DNA of 64,000 nucleotides from Rhodospirillaceae bacterium (GTDB lineage: Bacteria; Pseudomonadota; Alphaproteobacteria; Rhodospirillales; Rhodospirillaceae). Every line of letters begins with the position of its first letter. Position 1 is the stretch's first letter. Made by a program: the position numbers and the translations under genes. The notes under the pieces were generated by a model. It ran no database searches, had not been told where the DNA came from, and worked only from the letters and a program-made list of their open reading frames with translations. The stretch is taken from assembly GCA_947476925.1 (NCBI GenBank), contig CANJSF010000005.1, positions 62,001 through 126,000 on the forward strand, written 5' to 3'. This document shows positions 39,342 to 48,684 of the stretch, piece by piece.

Positions 39342-40378
39342 TTTTTCTTGGGCGGCGCGCCGGCTTCCGCTAACTTACACCGTGCGCCCCAAACACCGGT
39401 ACCAAACGAGGTGCGGTCGCTGTCGGCGCTGGCCCAACCGTTCCCGATAACTTTTCGCTTGGCAGGCGGTGCGTCCAAATCGCCCTGAAACATTTCAATG
39501 CGAAGCAACTCTTTGTAGTTCCGGCCCGATTCCGACGGCCACATGCTGCGCATCAGTTCGATATGCACAGGCTCCTTCACGCCCTTCACGGTCCACGTGT
39601 AGTGGTCGCCGCCATCGTGCATGTGAAACCCATTGTTCACCACGGCGTCCCCTTTGGCGGGTTGATAACTCGCAAAGCATTCGTAGTCGCGCGTCTTGCT
39701 CATCCGTAAATGAGTCTTATCGGCGCGGCCTGAGAACAGCGTTCCGTCTTTTAAGTAGCCGTTATCATAAACCCACAGCTCATGATCGTTGAGTATCCAC
39801 TCGGCATCCCATGTGTATTGGGTGTCCGAAACTTTCGATGTCATCGTGCAAGTCGAGTTGTTCTTGTCATTCTCGCTCAGTTTTCCGACGATTTGCGCGC
39901 CATGACGTCGCCATAAGAATTCGCAATTGCCGCCATACTTAGGATCGGGCGCAATGGTCTTCCACATCTCGGGATGCAAATGAGCATCGACGAAATTTTC
40001 TGGGTCTTTGATACGACGGCCCTGAATGCGCACGGCCTGACGCCCTTTGTCGATGTCGACCAGGAACAAGACCTGCTGGCCGGAGTAGATAGGGCCGTCT
40101 TTTCCGTCGATATGGATTTGTGTGTAGATGACATTCTCGCCTAACTGCGGAGCGTCGATCTTGGCAAATACGCGATAGAAGTTCTCGTGCACGCCGTCAG
40201 GCGGCGGTCCGGCGGCATTCTCGAAAAACACCTGCGGCGCACTGGAGTAAATACCTGGCATCCAGGTCATCAAATCGTTCAAGACAGATTTGAGTTCCAT
40301 GGGCGAGTTCGTCGCCCATGCGGGTGGGGTCGATGCCAAAAATATCGCAATCGCCAAAAGACGCCGATTGAGCTTCAT
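39338..40378 (-). CDS. Exported CpcT/CpeT-family-like protein
   Basis: 346 residues from the ATG at 40378, preceded by GGGGAGGG. Residues 1-22 are a signal peptide (ending AWA). The following domain begins LNDLMTWMPGIYSSAPQ and contains GNCEFLWRRHG and a following Cys-containing strand (STCTMTSKV). This matches the pattern of the CpcT/CpeT chromophore lyase family (DUF1001), which attaches bilins to phycobiliproteins in cyanobacteria. No phycobilin gene is present, so the role here must differ; lipocalin-like binding of a small molecule is the simplest guess. The extra ~100 C-terminal residues include GFHMHDGGDHYTWTVKG. Confidence 0.6.
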   Translation of the reverse strand: MKLNRRLLAIAIFLASTPPAWATNSPMELKSVLNDLMTWMPGIYSSAPQVFFENAAGPPPDGVHENFYRVFAKIDAPQLGENVIYTQIHIDGKDGPIYSGQQVLFLVDIDKGRQAVRIQGRRIKDPENFVDAHLHPEMWKTIAPDPKYGGNCEFLWRRHGAQIVGKLSENDKNNSTCTMTSKVSDTQYTWDAEWILNDHELWVYDNGYLKDGTLFSGRADKTHLRMSKTRDYECFASYQPAKGDAVVNNGFHMHDGGDHYTWTVKGVKEPVHIELMRSMWPSESGRNYKELLRIEMFQGDLDAPPAKRKVIGNGWASADSDRTSFGTGVWGARCKLAEAGAPPKKN

Positions 40379-40536
40379 ACGTGCCCTCCCCAGATTCCCG
40401 CGCGACAAACCTACCCCTAAAAACCGCCATAAACCATAAGCAACTTATGGGAAAACGCACTTCCCAGGGCTTAAGCTATTGCCGTAAGCTTCTACCATAG
40501 GAAGAACATTACGAGATCATCACAATCTATACGTTA

Positions 40537-41910
40537 ATGGACCAAAAGCACGACAAGCCACTTGCCGCTGAAATTGCGAATGCCGTCAATATTGAGCGGC
40601 TGCTCACCATGTCGCGTCATCAGCCCGTTGCGGCGATTGCGCACATTTTTAATGCCGGGCTTTTGGCTTATGCCAGTTGGCCAAGCAAGCAGCCGATTTT
40701 TTTAATTTCGGTTCTGGCGTTGTTTTGTATCACGTCTGTTCGTCAACTTTTTGCGTGGTGGCGAAATCGAAACCGCCCACGGCCGCACCATGTGAGTGAC
40801 AAGACGATCCGCAGAGTTGTGTGGTGGGCCGCGGCGTTCGGTTTGCTATGGGGTATATTGAACGGCGGCCTCGTTTACATGCAGCCTTCGCCGGAATTGC
40901 TGGTGATCATCTGCGCGGTCTATGTGGGCATGTCGGCCGGCAGTTTTCTGATGCTCTATACAATTCCTTCTGCGCTGGCCGCGTTCTTGTTTTGCAGCGT
41001 CTCGCCAGCATGGACGATCATCCTGCTTCGCGGCACGACCTTTGACTACGTGTTGGCAGCGTACACTCTCATCTACCTTGGCTTCTTGTTCGTCTCAGCC
41101 CGCTTCACCCAAAGATCGTTTGTTGAGGGAATCGCACTTCGGCTGCAAAACGCCGAACTTGCATATAAAGCCGATGCGGCGAACCGCGCAAAGTCGCGCT
41201 TCTTGGCCAACATGAGCCACGAGCTGCGCACACCACTCAATGCCATCAATGGCTTTGCTGAAATTATTCAACTTCAATTCAAAGGCCCCATCGGAAACCC
41301 GCAATATTTGGAATTTGCGAAGTCGATTGTGGAAAGCGGGCGTCACCTTGTTTCACTCATCGATGACATTCTCGATATTTCCAAAGTCGAGTCAGGGCGG
41401 GCGACTTTGGAAGAACGCGCTGTTCAGCCGCAAGCGATCATCGATCAGGTGGTGCGGCTTACGCAAAGCTCGGCCGAGAAGGCGCACCAACGCATCGAGT
41501 CGCACTTGCAATCAGAACTGCCCAGCATTTTTGTCGACGAGCGCAAGCTCTGCCAAGTTTTGGTCAATCTTGTTTCTAATGCCGTGAAGTTTACGCCTGC
41601 GGGCGGGCAAATCCGCCTGGAAGTTCGCCTAAATTCTGAAGGCGGGATGTCGTTCTTGGTGGGCGATACCGGCGCGGGAATCCCGGCGGACGAACTACAA
41701 GAAGTTCTCAAACCCTTTATGCGAAGCAAGGACGTCGAACGCCGGCAATTGCAGGGCACGGGGTTGGGTTTGCATTTGGCGCAGGAACTTATGAAGCTGC
41801 ATGGCGGCGCTTTGGCTCTCAGCAGCACTGTCGGTCAAGGCACGGTCGTCAATGTTTCTATTCCGGCCAGCCGCGTGATTACTGCTGCACAACAGAAAGC
41901 TGCTGGTTAA
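40537..41910 (+). CDS. Membrane sensor histidine kinase (orphan)
   Basis: 457 residues. Five or six hydrophobic helices fill the first ~190 residues, with no PAS or periplasmic domain visible. The kinase part follows: H-box with His228 in MSHELRTPLNAI, N-box LVNLVSNAVKFT, G1 GDTGAGIP and G2 GTGLGLHLAQELM. The phospho-acceptor and ATP site are complete. No receiver gene is directly adjacent; the nearest is the single-domain response regulator 4.3 kb away. The input could be a membrane or lipid signal. Confidence 0.88.
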   Translation: MDQKHDKPLAAEIANAVNIERLLTMSRHQPVAAIAHIFNAGLLAYASWPSKQPIFLISVLALFCITSVRQLFAWWRNRNRPRPHHVSDKTIRRVVWWAAAFGLLWGILNGGLVYMQPSPELLVIICAVYVGMSAGSFLMLYTIPSALAAFLFCSVSPAWTIILLRGTTFDYVLAAYTLIYLGFLFVSARFTQRSFVEGIALRLQNAELAYKADAANRAKSRFLANMSHELRTPLNAINGFAEIIQLQFKGPIGNPQYLEFAKSIVESGRHLVSLIDDILDISKVESGRATLEERAVQPQAIIDQVVRLTQSSAEKAHQRIESHLQSELPSIFVDERKLCQVLVNLVSNAVKFTPAGGQIRLEVRLNSEGGMSFLVGDTGAGIPADELQEVLKPFMRSKDVERRQLQGTGLGLHLAQELMKLHGGALALSSTVGQGTVVNVSIPASRVITAAQQKAAG

Positions 41911-41929
41911 ATTTCACCTCGGCTGCACT

Positions 41930-42922
41930 CTACTTCAGCGACAATGTTGCGCGCGCGTTGGTGAGGGGCGCAAGATCGGCTGTCTTGAGAAATGCCAATG
42001 CTCCGGCATCGTTCTTGGTATAAGCGTTTAGAAACGCTGTGCTGACTCCGTTGAAGATATTCAAACCATCTTGATCGAGCGGCCCCGGCACATCTGTGCG
42101 GCACCACAGGCCGCCGAGATAGTGATTCACATCGTTCACCCATAAATAATGCTTGGGCTGTGACGCGGCTGACGCGTTGTCGACAAGGGCATATCCAAAA
42201 GGAGATTTGCGCCCGGTCGTCTCACCACCTTTGTCATTCGTGCCGGTATAAATGAAAACGGGAATGGGCGATTGCTTCCAAGGCTCGTCGGGCATCATGG
42301 GGTTCGAGCCGGGCTCGGAAAGCAACAACAGATATTTGTAGCCCGCGCTCTCCATTTCCAACACTGAGCCATCGGCTTTGTTTTTCATCCGTACCCCGGC
42401 CGCTGCGAGCGCCGTAAAGCCGCCCATGGAATGCCCCGCAGCAACCAACTGAGCGGTGTTCATGCGCGCGGCGAGGCCAGGCACCTGAGCGCCGATATCG
42501 TTCAAGTGTGTTGCGATATATCGCATGTCGGCGATGCGGCTAATCATCACGCCCGCCATGCCCGGCCCGCCCGCCTTTGCGATGTCAAAGCCCAGCGCCT
42601 TGGCGTCTTTATGTGTCGGCGCAATGACGACAAAACCGTGCGAAACCCAATGATCGCCTGCGCGTGTGTAATCGTCCTTAGATGCACCACCGCCCGGAGA
42701 TAGAACGATGACCGGGTATTTTCCCTGCGTTTTCGGATACGCGATACGTAACGGCAAGTCTTTGTCTTGCGCGGCGTCGTGCACGACGATGTCGCTGACC
42801 GCCACTGGATATGAACCCGCCTGAGGTTTGAAGGCCTGTGACACCAGGGGCGCTGTGCTGCTGGCACATCCGCCCAACCCGCAGAGGAGAATTGTCACAG
42901 CGACCGTGCGCAAAATGCTCAT
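41930..42922 (-). CDS. Lipoprotein alpha/beta hydrolase
   Basis: 330 residues. A lipobox LGGC (16-19) makes it a membrane-anchored lipoprotein. The hydrolase domain has LSPGGGASKDDY as oxyanion loop and the nucleophile elbow GHSMGG with Ser165. It resembles the platelet-activating-factor acetylhydrolase/dienelactone hydrolase group, so an ester hydrolase in the periplasm is likely. The substrate is unknown. It converges with the kinase gene, with 19 bases between stops. Confidence 0.8.
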   Translation of the reverse strand: MSILRTVAVTILLCGLGGCASSTAPLVSQAFKPQAGSYPVAVSDIVVHDAAQDKDLPLRIAYPKTQGKYPVIVLSPGGGASKDDYTRAGDHWVSHGFVVIAPTHKDAKALGFDIAKAGGPGMAGVMISRIADMRYIATHLNDIGAQVPGLAARMNTAQLVAAGHSMGGFTALAAAGVRMKNKADGSVLEMESAGYKYLLLLSEPGSNPMMPDEPWKQSPIPVFIYTGTNDKGGETTGRKSPFGYALVDNASAASQPKHYLWVNDVNHYLGGLWCRTDVPGPLDQDGLNIFNGVSTAFLNAYTKNDAGALAFLKTADLAPLTNARATLSLK

Positions 42923-43082
42923 GTGCCCCGCTCCATCAAATACTGCCTGGGCCAGAGCTTAGCCTGATCCATTATCGCCTTCGCAGCCCGATGGCGGCCC
43001 GACCAAACCGCGGGCGCGCTCAGTTTGGCCGTATCAACAGCGAGCGACGGGCATTTAAGGTAACCGCTCATTGGGGGACACG

Positions 43083-44411
43083 ATGACAATCAATACCGAG
43101 GCGCCAACAGCCAAAATTGGGCCTGTGCACCTTGCGCCAGGTGTGAGTTATTGGAACGGGGCAACGTTGCTTTATGCGTCGTTTTTCTCCATTGCCTCGA
43201 CCGTCTTCTTGTCGTTTGTGCAGCCCTACATTTTTACCGAAATCCTCAAAATTCCGGCCGACGAACAAGGCACGTTGGCAGGTAACTTGGTGTTTTTTGG
43301 CGAGCTAGTCGTGCTGTCGCTGATAGGTGTGGCAGGTGTGCTATCCGACAAAATCGGACGGCGCCCGGTTTTCGTTTTCGGCTTCGCGATGCTCGGCGTG
43401 GGCTACATCCTCTATCCCCTCGCGACATCGTCAATTGAGTTGATTGCTTACCGCATGATCTTTGCGCTGGGCATTGTTGGCGCCACATCCATGCTGGCCA
43501 CTGTGCAAGCCGACTACCCGCAAGAGCGCGACCGCGGCAAGCTCGTCGGCATGATGGGCTTTCTTCAGGCCATCGGCGTTATTCTCATCGTCTTCACATT
43601 GTCGAAGTTACCGCAAAAATTGTCTGAGGGCGGCATGAGCCCGGTCGAGGCTGGGCAAACAGCCCTATGGATTTTTGCTGGCTTTTGTTTGTTTAACGCG
43701 GGCGTGCTGCGCGCTGGCTTGAAGGGTGGCGTGCCATCGACCGTGACCACACGTGAAGGGTTTGTCCCAATTCTGAAACGCGGCATCAAAGCAGCCGAGA
43801 ACCCCCGTGTTGCACTAGCCTATGCTGCTGCCATGGTTTCGCGCGGAGATTTGTCAACCGTCTCAACATTTTTGTCGCTGTGGCTGGTTCAAGTGGGCGT
43901 CGCAAAAGGCCTGCCAACATCTGAGGCCTTGGCCATAGGCGGGAAATTTTTCGGTGTCGTGCAGTTGGCGGCGCTTCTTTGGGCACCCGTTGTGGCCATC
44001 ATCTCTGATCGGATGAACCGCGTAAGCGCCTTGTGCATGGCGATGGCCTTAGCGTGTGGCGGATACCTGATCGCGGGGTTTATTCCCGATCCCACAAGTG
44101 CGGCCATGTACCCGGCGGCGGTTTTCTTGGGCATGGGTGAGATCAACGCCGTGTTGGCCGCGCAGGTGCTGATCGGACAAGAAGCGCCCAAAGATGGAAG
44201 GGGCGCGGTCATCGGTGTGTTTGGCGTGTGCGGCTCGGTGGGAATTTTGTTCGTGGGCAAGCTCGGCGGTTATTTGTTCGACGCTTGGCAACCTTCTGCG
44301 CCATTTATATTGATGGGCATCGCCAATGGCGTGTTGTTGCTCGTTGCATTAACGGTGCGCTTCAAATGGCCGGGACATAGCCCGATGCGTCCCTCGACGG
44401 TGATCCATTAA
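43083..44411 (+). CDS. MFS transporter
   Basis: 442 residues from the ATG at 43083 with GGGGGA upstream. About twelve membrane helices are seen. The loop 2-3 motif of the superfamily appears as GVLSDKIGRRPVFVFG. Direction and substrate cannot be told; residues such as the long central loop (LKGGVPSTVTTREGFVPILKRG) are not diagnostic. It stands alone, followed by a possible terminator. Confidence 0.85.
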   Translation: MTINTEAPTAKIGPVHLAPGVSYWNGATLLYASFFSIASTVFLSFVQPYIFTEILKIPADEQGTLAGNLVFFGELVVLSLIGVAGVLSDKIGRRPVFVFGFAMLGVGYILYPLATSSIELIAYRMIFALGIVGATSMLATVQADYPQERDRGKLVGMMGFLQAIGVILIVFTLSKLPQKLSEGGMSPVEAGQTALWIFAGFCLFNAGVLRAGLKGGVPSTVTTREGFVPILKRGIKAAENPRVALAYAAAMVSRGDLSTVSTFLSLWLVQVGVAKGLPTSEALAIGGKFFGVVQLAALLWAPVVAIISDRMNRVSALCMAMALACGGYLIAGFIPDPTSAAMYPAAVFLGMGEINAVLAAQVLIGQEAPKDGRGAVIGVFGVCGSVGILFVGKLGGYLFDAWQPSAPFILMGIANGVLLLVALTVRFKWPGHSPMRPSTVIH

Positions 44412-44447
44412 CCCGATCACAGCTATTTGAAAAATTCGATAGTCGGG
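44412..44447 (+). terminator. Possible terminator after the MFS gene
   Basis: CCCGA (44412-44416) pairs with TCGGG (44443-44447), and inside it CTAT pairs with ATAG across a bulged stem. A loose T-rich run (CATTTTGTC) follows. The stem is imperfect. Confidence 0.3.
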
Positions 44448-44491
44448 CTCATTTTGTCATGATCGAGTGCGCTTCAGGATAGGAGCACGCC

Positions 44492-44992
44492 ATGACACCT
44501 CAGATTTTTCAAACATTCGCTCAGTACAATGCGTGGATGAATCAAAATATTTACAATGGGTGCGCTCAGATTCCCGATGAGCAGCGAAAGTCAGACAGGG
44601 GAGCGTTTTTCAAATCCATTCACGGCACTTTGAATCATCTTTTGGTCGGTGACATGATGTGGATGGCGCGATTTTTATCAAAGCCCATCCCGGGGCTATC
44701 GCTGAACGCAATTATTCACGACAGTTTCGACGACCTTTGGGCCGCACGGCTCAAGCAAGATGCCGAGATTTCAGCGTTCGCTGCGGGCCTGACGGAAGAA
44801 TGGCTGGGCACGCTCTTCACGTTCAGAAGTTTTGCCTACAATCGCGAGATCACCAATAGAAACTGGTTCTTCGTGATGCAGCTTTTCAACCATCAAACCC
44901 ACCATCGCGGGCAGGTCACAACGTTGATGAAGCAATGCGGTATTGATCCCGGCCCGACAGACCTGCCTGCCATGCCAACCGATATACGCTAG
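44492..44992 (+). CDS. DinB-family protein (first copy)
   Basis: 166 residues, the usual four-helix bundle length. The metal triad is His49 (TLNHL), His134 and His138 (FNHQTHHRGQ). The closing VTTLMKQCGIDP is shared almost exactly with the second copy at 48181. DinB-like bundles are thiol-transferase-like or stress proteins in other bacteria; the reaction here is unknown. Its last 4 bases overlap the convergent M48 protease gene. Confidence 0.85.
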   Translation: MTPQIFQTFAQYNAWMNQNIYNGCAQIPDEQRKSDRGAFFKSIHGTLNHLLVGDMMWMARFLSKPIPGLSLNAIIHDSFDDLWAARLKQDAEISAFAAGLTEEWLGTLFTFRSFAYNREITNRNWFFVMQLFNHQTHHRGQVTTLMKQCGIDPGPTDLPAMPTDIR

Positions 44993-46182
44993 TTGTTCGG
45001 CGTGGACGCTGTGTCGGCGGAAGCCATGTTCTTGGCCTTCCAGGCCATGCCCATGCGAATGCGATTGGCCACTGATGGGTGGCTATGAAACAGCATTTCG
45101 GCGATCGGATGCGGCGTCGGATCGCGGTACTCGGCGGTTTTAAGCAGAGCCGTTGCCAAGCCATCTGGTTCGCGCGCTACCTTGAGTGAGTAGGCGTCTG
45201 CCCCTGCCTCGAACGAGCGCGTCAGCGTATTTCTGATCGGTTGGCATAACAGCAGCCACGCCCCAATTGCCATGATCAACACCGGCACACCAGCCGGATC
45301 AGAAATCGAGGTTATGCTCGGCGCACCAAACCATGCCACCAGACGCGCGAACATGCGCTCGACCAGGAAAAACCCGATCATGGCCAGAACAGACAGTGTC
45401 GCCACCATTTTCAGCACATCGCCGCTGACAAAATGCCCGATCTCGTGAGCCACAACTGCGCGCACTTCGGGCAACGTGGCCTCTTTCAACGCAACATCAG
45501 ACACCGCGATGCGCATGGTGCCGGCAAATCCGCTGACGTTTGCTGTCAGTACCGAGCGTTGTCGCGATCCGTCGTAAACAAAAATGCGATCAGTTGGGAC
45601 ACCGCTGTCTTTGGCTAACGCGACAATCGCGTCTTTGACCGGGCCTTCGGGGATTGGCGTAAAATCGTTGAAGAGCGGCTCAATAAAGACTGGCCCTATG
45701 AGCAAGCCGAACAGGATTGACACAAAAGCGAAGCCACCGCCCCACATCCACCACCGCTTTCCGGCACGACGAATGAGCGCATAAAGGCCCATGAGAAAAA
45801 AACCGCCAAGAACCATCAGCACAACAGCGTTCAGCGCGCTTTGCCCGATCCAATCGCCAAAAGACTGTTGCGTTAGATTGTACGCACGCTCGCGGCACCA
45901 CTCGGCATAGATTGTCCAGGGCAGTTCGAGCACCCAACTAAGGCCCATAAATACCGCACCGACGATCAACGCGGTGAAAGCGGGACGCGGGCCCGAACGT
46001 TGGATGCGATCACGCATCCGAGCCAACACGCCCCAACGCATTAGAATTAAAGTGACGGCAACGCTTGCCGCCAATGCCCACAGATCAAGCCAATAGCCTC
46101 CTGTCGTGTAGGCTTTAGATGCTGCCATCACGTCGGGTGGTATAGTTGCTAGATAAACTTGGGTGGCGTCTTCAATATTCAT
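44989..46182 (-). CDS. M48-family membrane metallopeptidase (Ste24-like)
   Basis: 397 residues from the ATG at 46182, which has GGGGG upstream. Several membrane helices surround a cytoplasmic-facing zinc site, HEIGH in VVAHEIGHFVSGD, with the third ligand Glu in FEAGADAYSLKVA. The N-terminal region LPWTIYAEWCRERAYNLTQQSFGDW matches the Ste24/CAAX prenyl protease 1 pattern (Peptidase_M48_N). Bacteria lack CAAX proteins, so it is probably a membrane-protein quality-control protease like HtpX. It ends against the first DinB gene. Confidence 0.88.
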   Translation of the reverse strand: MNIEDATQVYLATIPPDVMAASKAYTTGGYWLDLWALAASVAVTLILMRWGVLARMRDRIQRSGPRPAFTALIVGAVFMGLSWVLELPWTIYAEWCRERAYNLTQQSFGDWIGQSALNAVVLMVLGGFFLMGLYALIRRAGKRWWMWGGGFAFVSILFGLLIGPVFIEPLFNDFTPIPEGPVKDAIVALAKDSGVPTDRIFVYDGSRQRSVLTANVSGFAGTMRIAVSDVALKEATLPEVRAVVAHEIGHFVSGDVLKMVATLSVLAMIGFFLVERMFARLVAWFGAPSITSISDPAGVPVLIMAIGAWLLLCQPIRNTLTRSFEAGADAYSLKVAREPDGLATALLKTAEYRDPTPHPIAEMLFHSHPSVANRIRMGMAWKAKNMASADTASTPNN

Positions 46183-46222
46183 GCATGACCCCCAACCAAA
46201 GCGCCCACATCGAACGCCAAAC

Positions 46223-46678
46223 TCAAAACCGGCTTTTCTCGTGAATGATAGATGAGCGCACGGGCGTCGTTCGCGCAACGTGCCCCGAAAGTGCCTTTTC
46301 AATGGCAGCCTTGATCCCGTCTTGCGAGACCGGCTTAATCAGGTACGACGAAATGTTGAATGGCTCGAGCGACTTATAAGTGCTGGGGCTATTCTCTCCC
46401 GTCATCACAATAATGGGCACCGATCTGGCCTTGGGGTGATTGATCTCACGCAGTTTTTTGATGAAAGTGCCGCCCGAGACGCCGGGAAGGTTCAAATCTA
46501 CAATCAGCACATCGTAGGGTTTGCCCTTAGTTACAACAGCTTCCCAACCCGACTCTGCTGTTGAAAAATCATCGAACTCTCGAATTCCGATGGCCGTGAA
46601 AAAACGCGACATAATCTCGCGGATAATGCGCTCGTCCTCGATCAGCAAAAGGCGACAATCTTTGAGAGCTTTGGACAT
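46223..46678 (-). CDS. Single-domain response regulator (CheY-like)
   Basis: 151 residues from the ATG at 46678; in-frame ATGs at 46687 and 46690 are also possible and no start has a clear ribosome site. The receiver is complete: acidic pair in LIEDE (13-17), phospho-Asp61 in VDLNLPGVSG, Thr93 and Lys115 in LIKPVS. The C-terminal ~20 residues are a basic tail with no output domain. It probably acts by binding a partner. It could be served by the orphan kinase at 40.5 kb, which is inference from distance only. Confidence 0.85.
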   Translation of the reverse strand: MSKALKDCRLLLIEDERIIREIMSRFFTAIGIREFDDFSTAESGWEAVVTKGKPYDVLIVDLNLPGVSGGTFIKKLREINHPKARSVPIIVMTGENSPSTYKSLEPFNISSYLIKPVSQDGIKAAIEKALSGHVARTTPVRSSIIHEKSRF

Positions 46679-46834
46679 ATTCAGCATCATCACAATCAAC
46701 GCGTATACGAAACTAATGGTTGCGGTTCTGAACGAAGTTTAGAGTCAAATCAACCCTATCAGAGGTATGACTCGAGGCCTGTCTTAAGTTAGTTTTGCGT
46801 TTCGGAATGGCCTTTTAGGCCGAGGGGGACTGCG

Positions 46835-48184
46835 GTGGAGACATTCCAAAGGTTCGTAGCGGCTGCCTCTGAGGTTACTTTCGGCCCGTTTACCGTTGCG
46901 CTCATCTTGGGCACTGGCTTTTATCTCACGGTTGGCTTGCGTTTCATTACATGGCGGCGACTCGGTGAGGGTTTGCGCCTTATGGTTGATAAGCGCCTGG
47001 TGGCGCAAAAGGGTGCGGCTGGCGAATACTCGCCACGCGACGGACTGATGACCGCGCTCGCCGGCATGGTCGGCATCGGCAAAATTGTCGGTGTAGCTAC
47101 AGCCATTCACCTGGGCGGACCCGGCGCACTGTTCTGGATGTGGATCAGCGCATTTGTGGGCATGGCAACGCGTTATGCCGAGGCTTACTTGGCGGTAACC
47201 TACCGTGAAGTTTCGCCCAACGGCTCTACATTGGCCGGGCCGATGTACTACATCAAGCATGGCCTTGGCCCGAAGTGGACGTGGCTGGGCGGCATGTACG
47301 CGGCGTTTGCCTGCATACAGGCGTTTGGCCCAAGTGCGCAATCCAACACCATCGCCGACGTGCTCGGTTCCAGTTTAGGCGTGTCGGCCTGGACGACCGA
47401 AGTTTTCCTCACCATCTCTATTCTTGCTGTGTTGATTGGCGGCGCGAAACGATTGGCAGGCGCGGCCAACGCGCTCGTGCCGTTCATGGTGGGTGTTTAC
47501 CTGCTGGCAGGTCTGGTGGTGTTGGCCATGAACATCGGCAAAATACCTGCTGCATTTGGTGAAATTCTATCGAGCGCGCTGACGGGAAGTGCGGCAGTCG
47601 GCGGATTTGCCGGCGCAGCGTTAGCCGAGGCCATTAAGTTCGGCGTGGCGCGTGGCATTTTTGCCAACGAGGCAGGCCTGGGCAGTGCCGCCGTGGCGCA
47701 CGGCACCGCGCAAAGTAACGACGCCGTGCAGCAAGGCATGCTGGGTGCGGTCGGTGTGTTCATTGATACGATTGTTGTTTGTTCCATCACCGGCTTGGTC
47801 ATCGTTGTCTCGGGCACATGGCAAACGGGCGAAACCGGAACAGCGTTGGCAGTGATGGCTTTTGATGCGGCGATCCCGGGCCTTGGCGGGCCCGTGGTGG
47901 CGTTCGGTGTTGTGCTGTTTGGCTACACCACACTCTTGGCATGGGGCCTTTATGGCAGCCGGGCCGCTGCATACTTGTTTGGTGAGCGTGCGCTGGGTCC
48001 AGCGCGGTTCTTGTATTCACTGTCCGTGCCCTTGGGCGCCGTAGTGACATTGGAAGGTGCCTGGCAATTTGTGGACTTAACCCTTGGCTTGATGGCCGCA
48101 CCGAACTTGATTGCGCTGATCTTGCTGGGCCCCAAAGTTTTCAAAGGCACGCGCGAACAGATTGCAAAAGAGCAGCACCCATGA
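46835..48184 (+). CDS. Alanine/glycine:cation symporter family (AGCS) protein
   Basis: 449 residues from a GTG at 46835 with GAGGGGG upstream; no ATG fits. The AGCS pattern is clear: ILGTGFYLTVGLRF at the start, GGPGALFWMWISAFVGMATRYAEAYLAVTYR, and EAGLGSAAVAHGTAQ. About eleven membrane helices are seen. The family takes up Ala, Gly or related amino acids with Na+ (or H+). The strongly conserved Asn of the G-x-G-N-I signature is Lys83 here (GIGKIVGVATAI), which may change ion use. Its stop overlaps the second DinB gene as ATGA, so the two are co-translated. Confidence 0.88.
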   Translation: METFQRFVAAASEVTFGPFTVALILGTGFYLTVGLRFITWRRLGEGLRLMVDKRLVAQKGAAGEYSPRDGLMTALAGMVGIGKIVGVATAIHLGGPGALFWMWISAFVGMATRYAEAYLAVTYREVSPNGSTLAGPMYYIKHGLGPKWTWLGGMYAAFACIQAFGPSAQSNTIADVLGSSLGVSAWTTEVFLTISILAVLIGGAKRLAGAANALVPFMVGVYLLAGLVVLAMNIGKIPAAFGEILSSALTGSAAVGGFAGAALAEAIKFGVARGIFANEAGLGSAAVAHGTAQSNDAVQQGMLGAVGVFIDTIVVCSITGLVIVVSGTWQTGETGTALAVMAFDAAIPGLGGPVVAFGVVLFGYTTLLAWGLYGSRAAAYLFGERALGPARFLYSLSVPLGAVVTLEGAWQFVDLTLGLMAAPNLIALILLGPKVFKGTREQIAKEQHP

Positions 48185-48684
48185 ACACTGATTTGGTTAA
48201 AGCGCTGGCCAGCTACAACACCCGGGCCAATGCGCAAACGCGCATGGAGTGCAACAAACTGACTGAGGAGCAACTGACCAAAGATGTCGGCGCGTTTTTT
48301 GGTTCCATCTATCGCACGCTCAATCACATCATGGTTGCGGACTGCATATGGATGGCGCGATTTCTGGGCGAGGCTGAATTTACCTCGCCCCTCGATGCAA
48401 TTTTGTTCGAACGCCCCGCCGACTTTTGGACCGAACGCGACGCGCTGGATGCCCGCATTGAAGCTTTCGGTGCCACCGTCACCACCGACTGGCTGGCCCA
48501 GCCTCTCACCTTTGGACGCGTGAGTTCAACCGTCCGTCGCACGCGACCTCGCTGGGCCCTGGTGGTGCATATGTTCAATCACGCCACGTATCACCGCGGC
48601 CAGGTCACGACGCTGATGAAGCAGATGGGCTTTGACCCAGCCGAAACTGATTTCCCGGCCGCGCCGTTCTTTGGATCGGCTTAG
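48181..48684 (+). CDS. DinB-family protein (second copy)
   Basis: 167 residues. The His triad is at exactly the same positions as in the copy at 44.5 kb (His49, His134, His138; FNHATYHRGQ). The endings VTTLMKQMGFDP and VTTLMKQCGIDP match almost fully, so the two are paralogues. It is translationally coupled to the AGCS symporter. Its end overlaps the convergent lipoprotein gene by 4 bases. The function is unknown. Confidence 0.85.
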   Translation: MNTDLVKALASYNTRANAQTRMECNKLTEEQLTKDVGAFFGSIYRTLNHIMVADCIWMARFLGEAEFTSPLDAILFERPADFWTERDALDARIEAFGATVTTDWLAQPLTFGRVSSTVRRTRPRWALVVHMFNHATYHRGQVTTLMKQMGFDPAETDFPAAPFFGSA

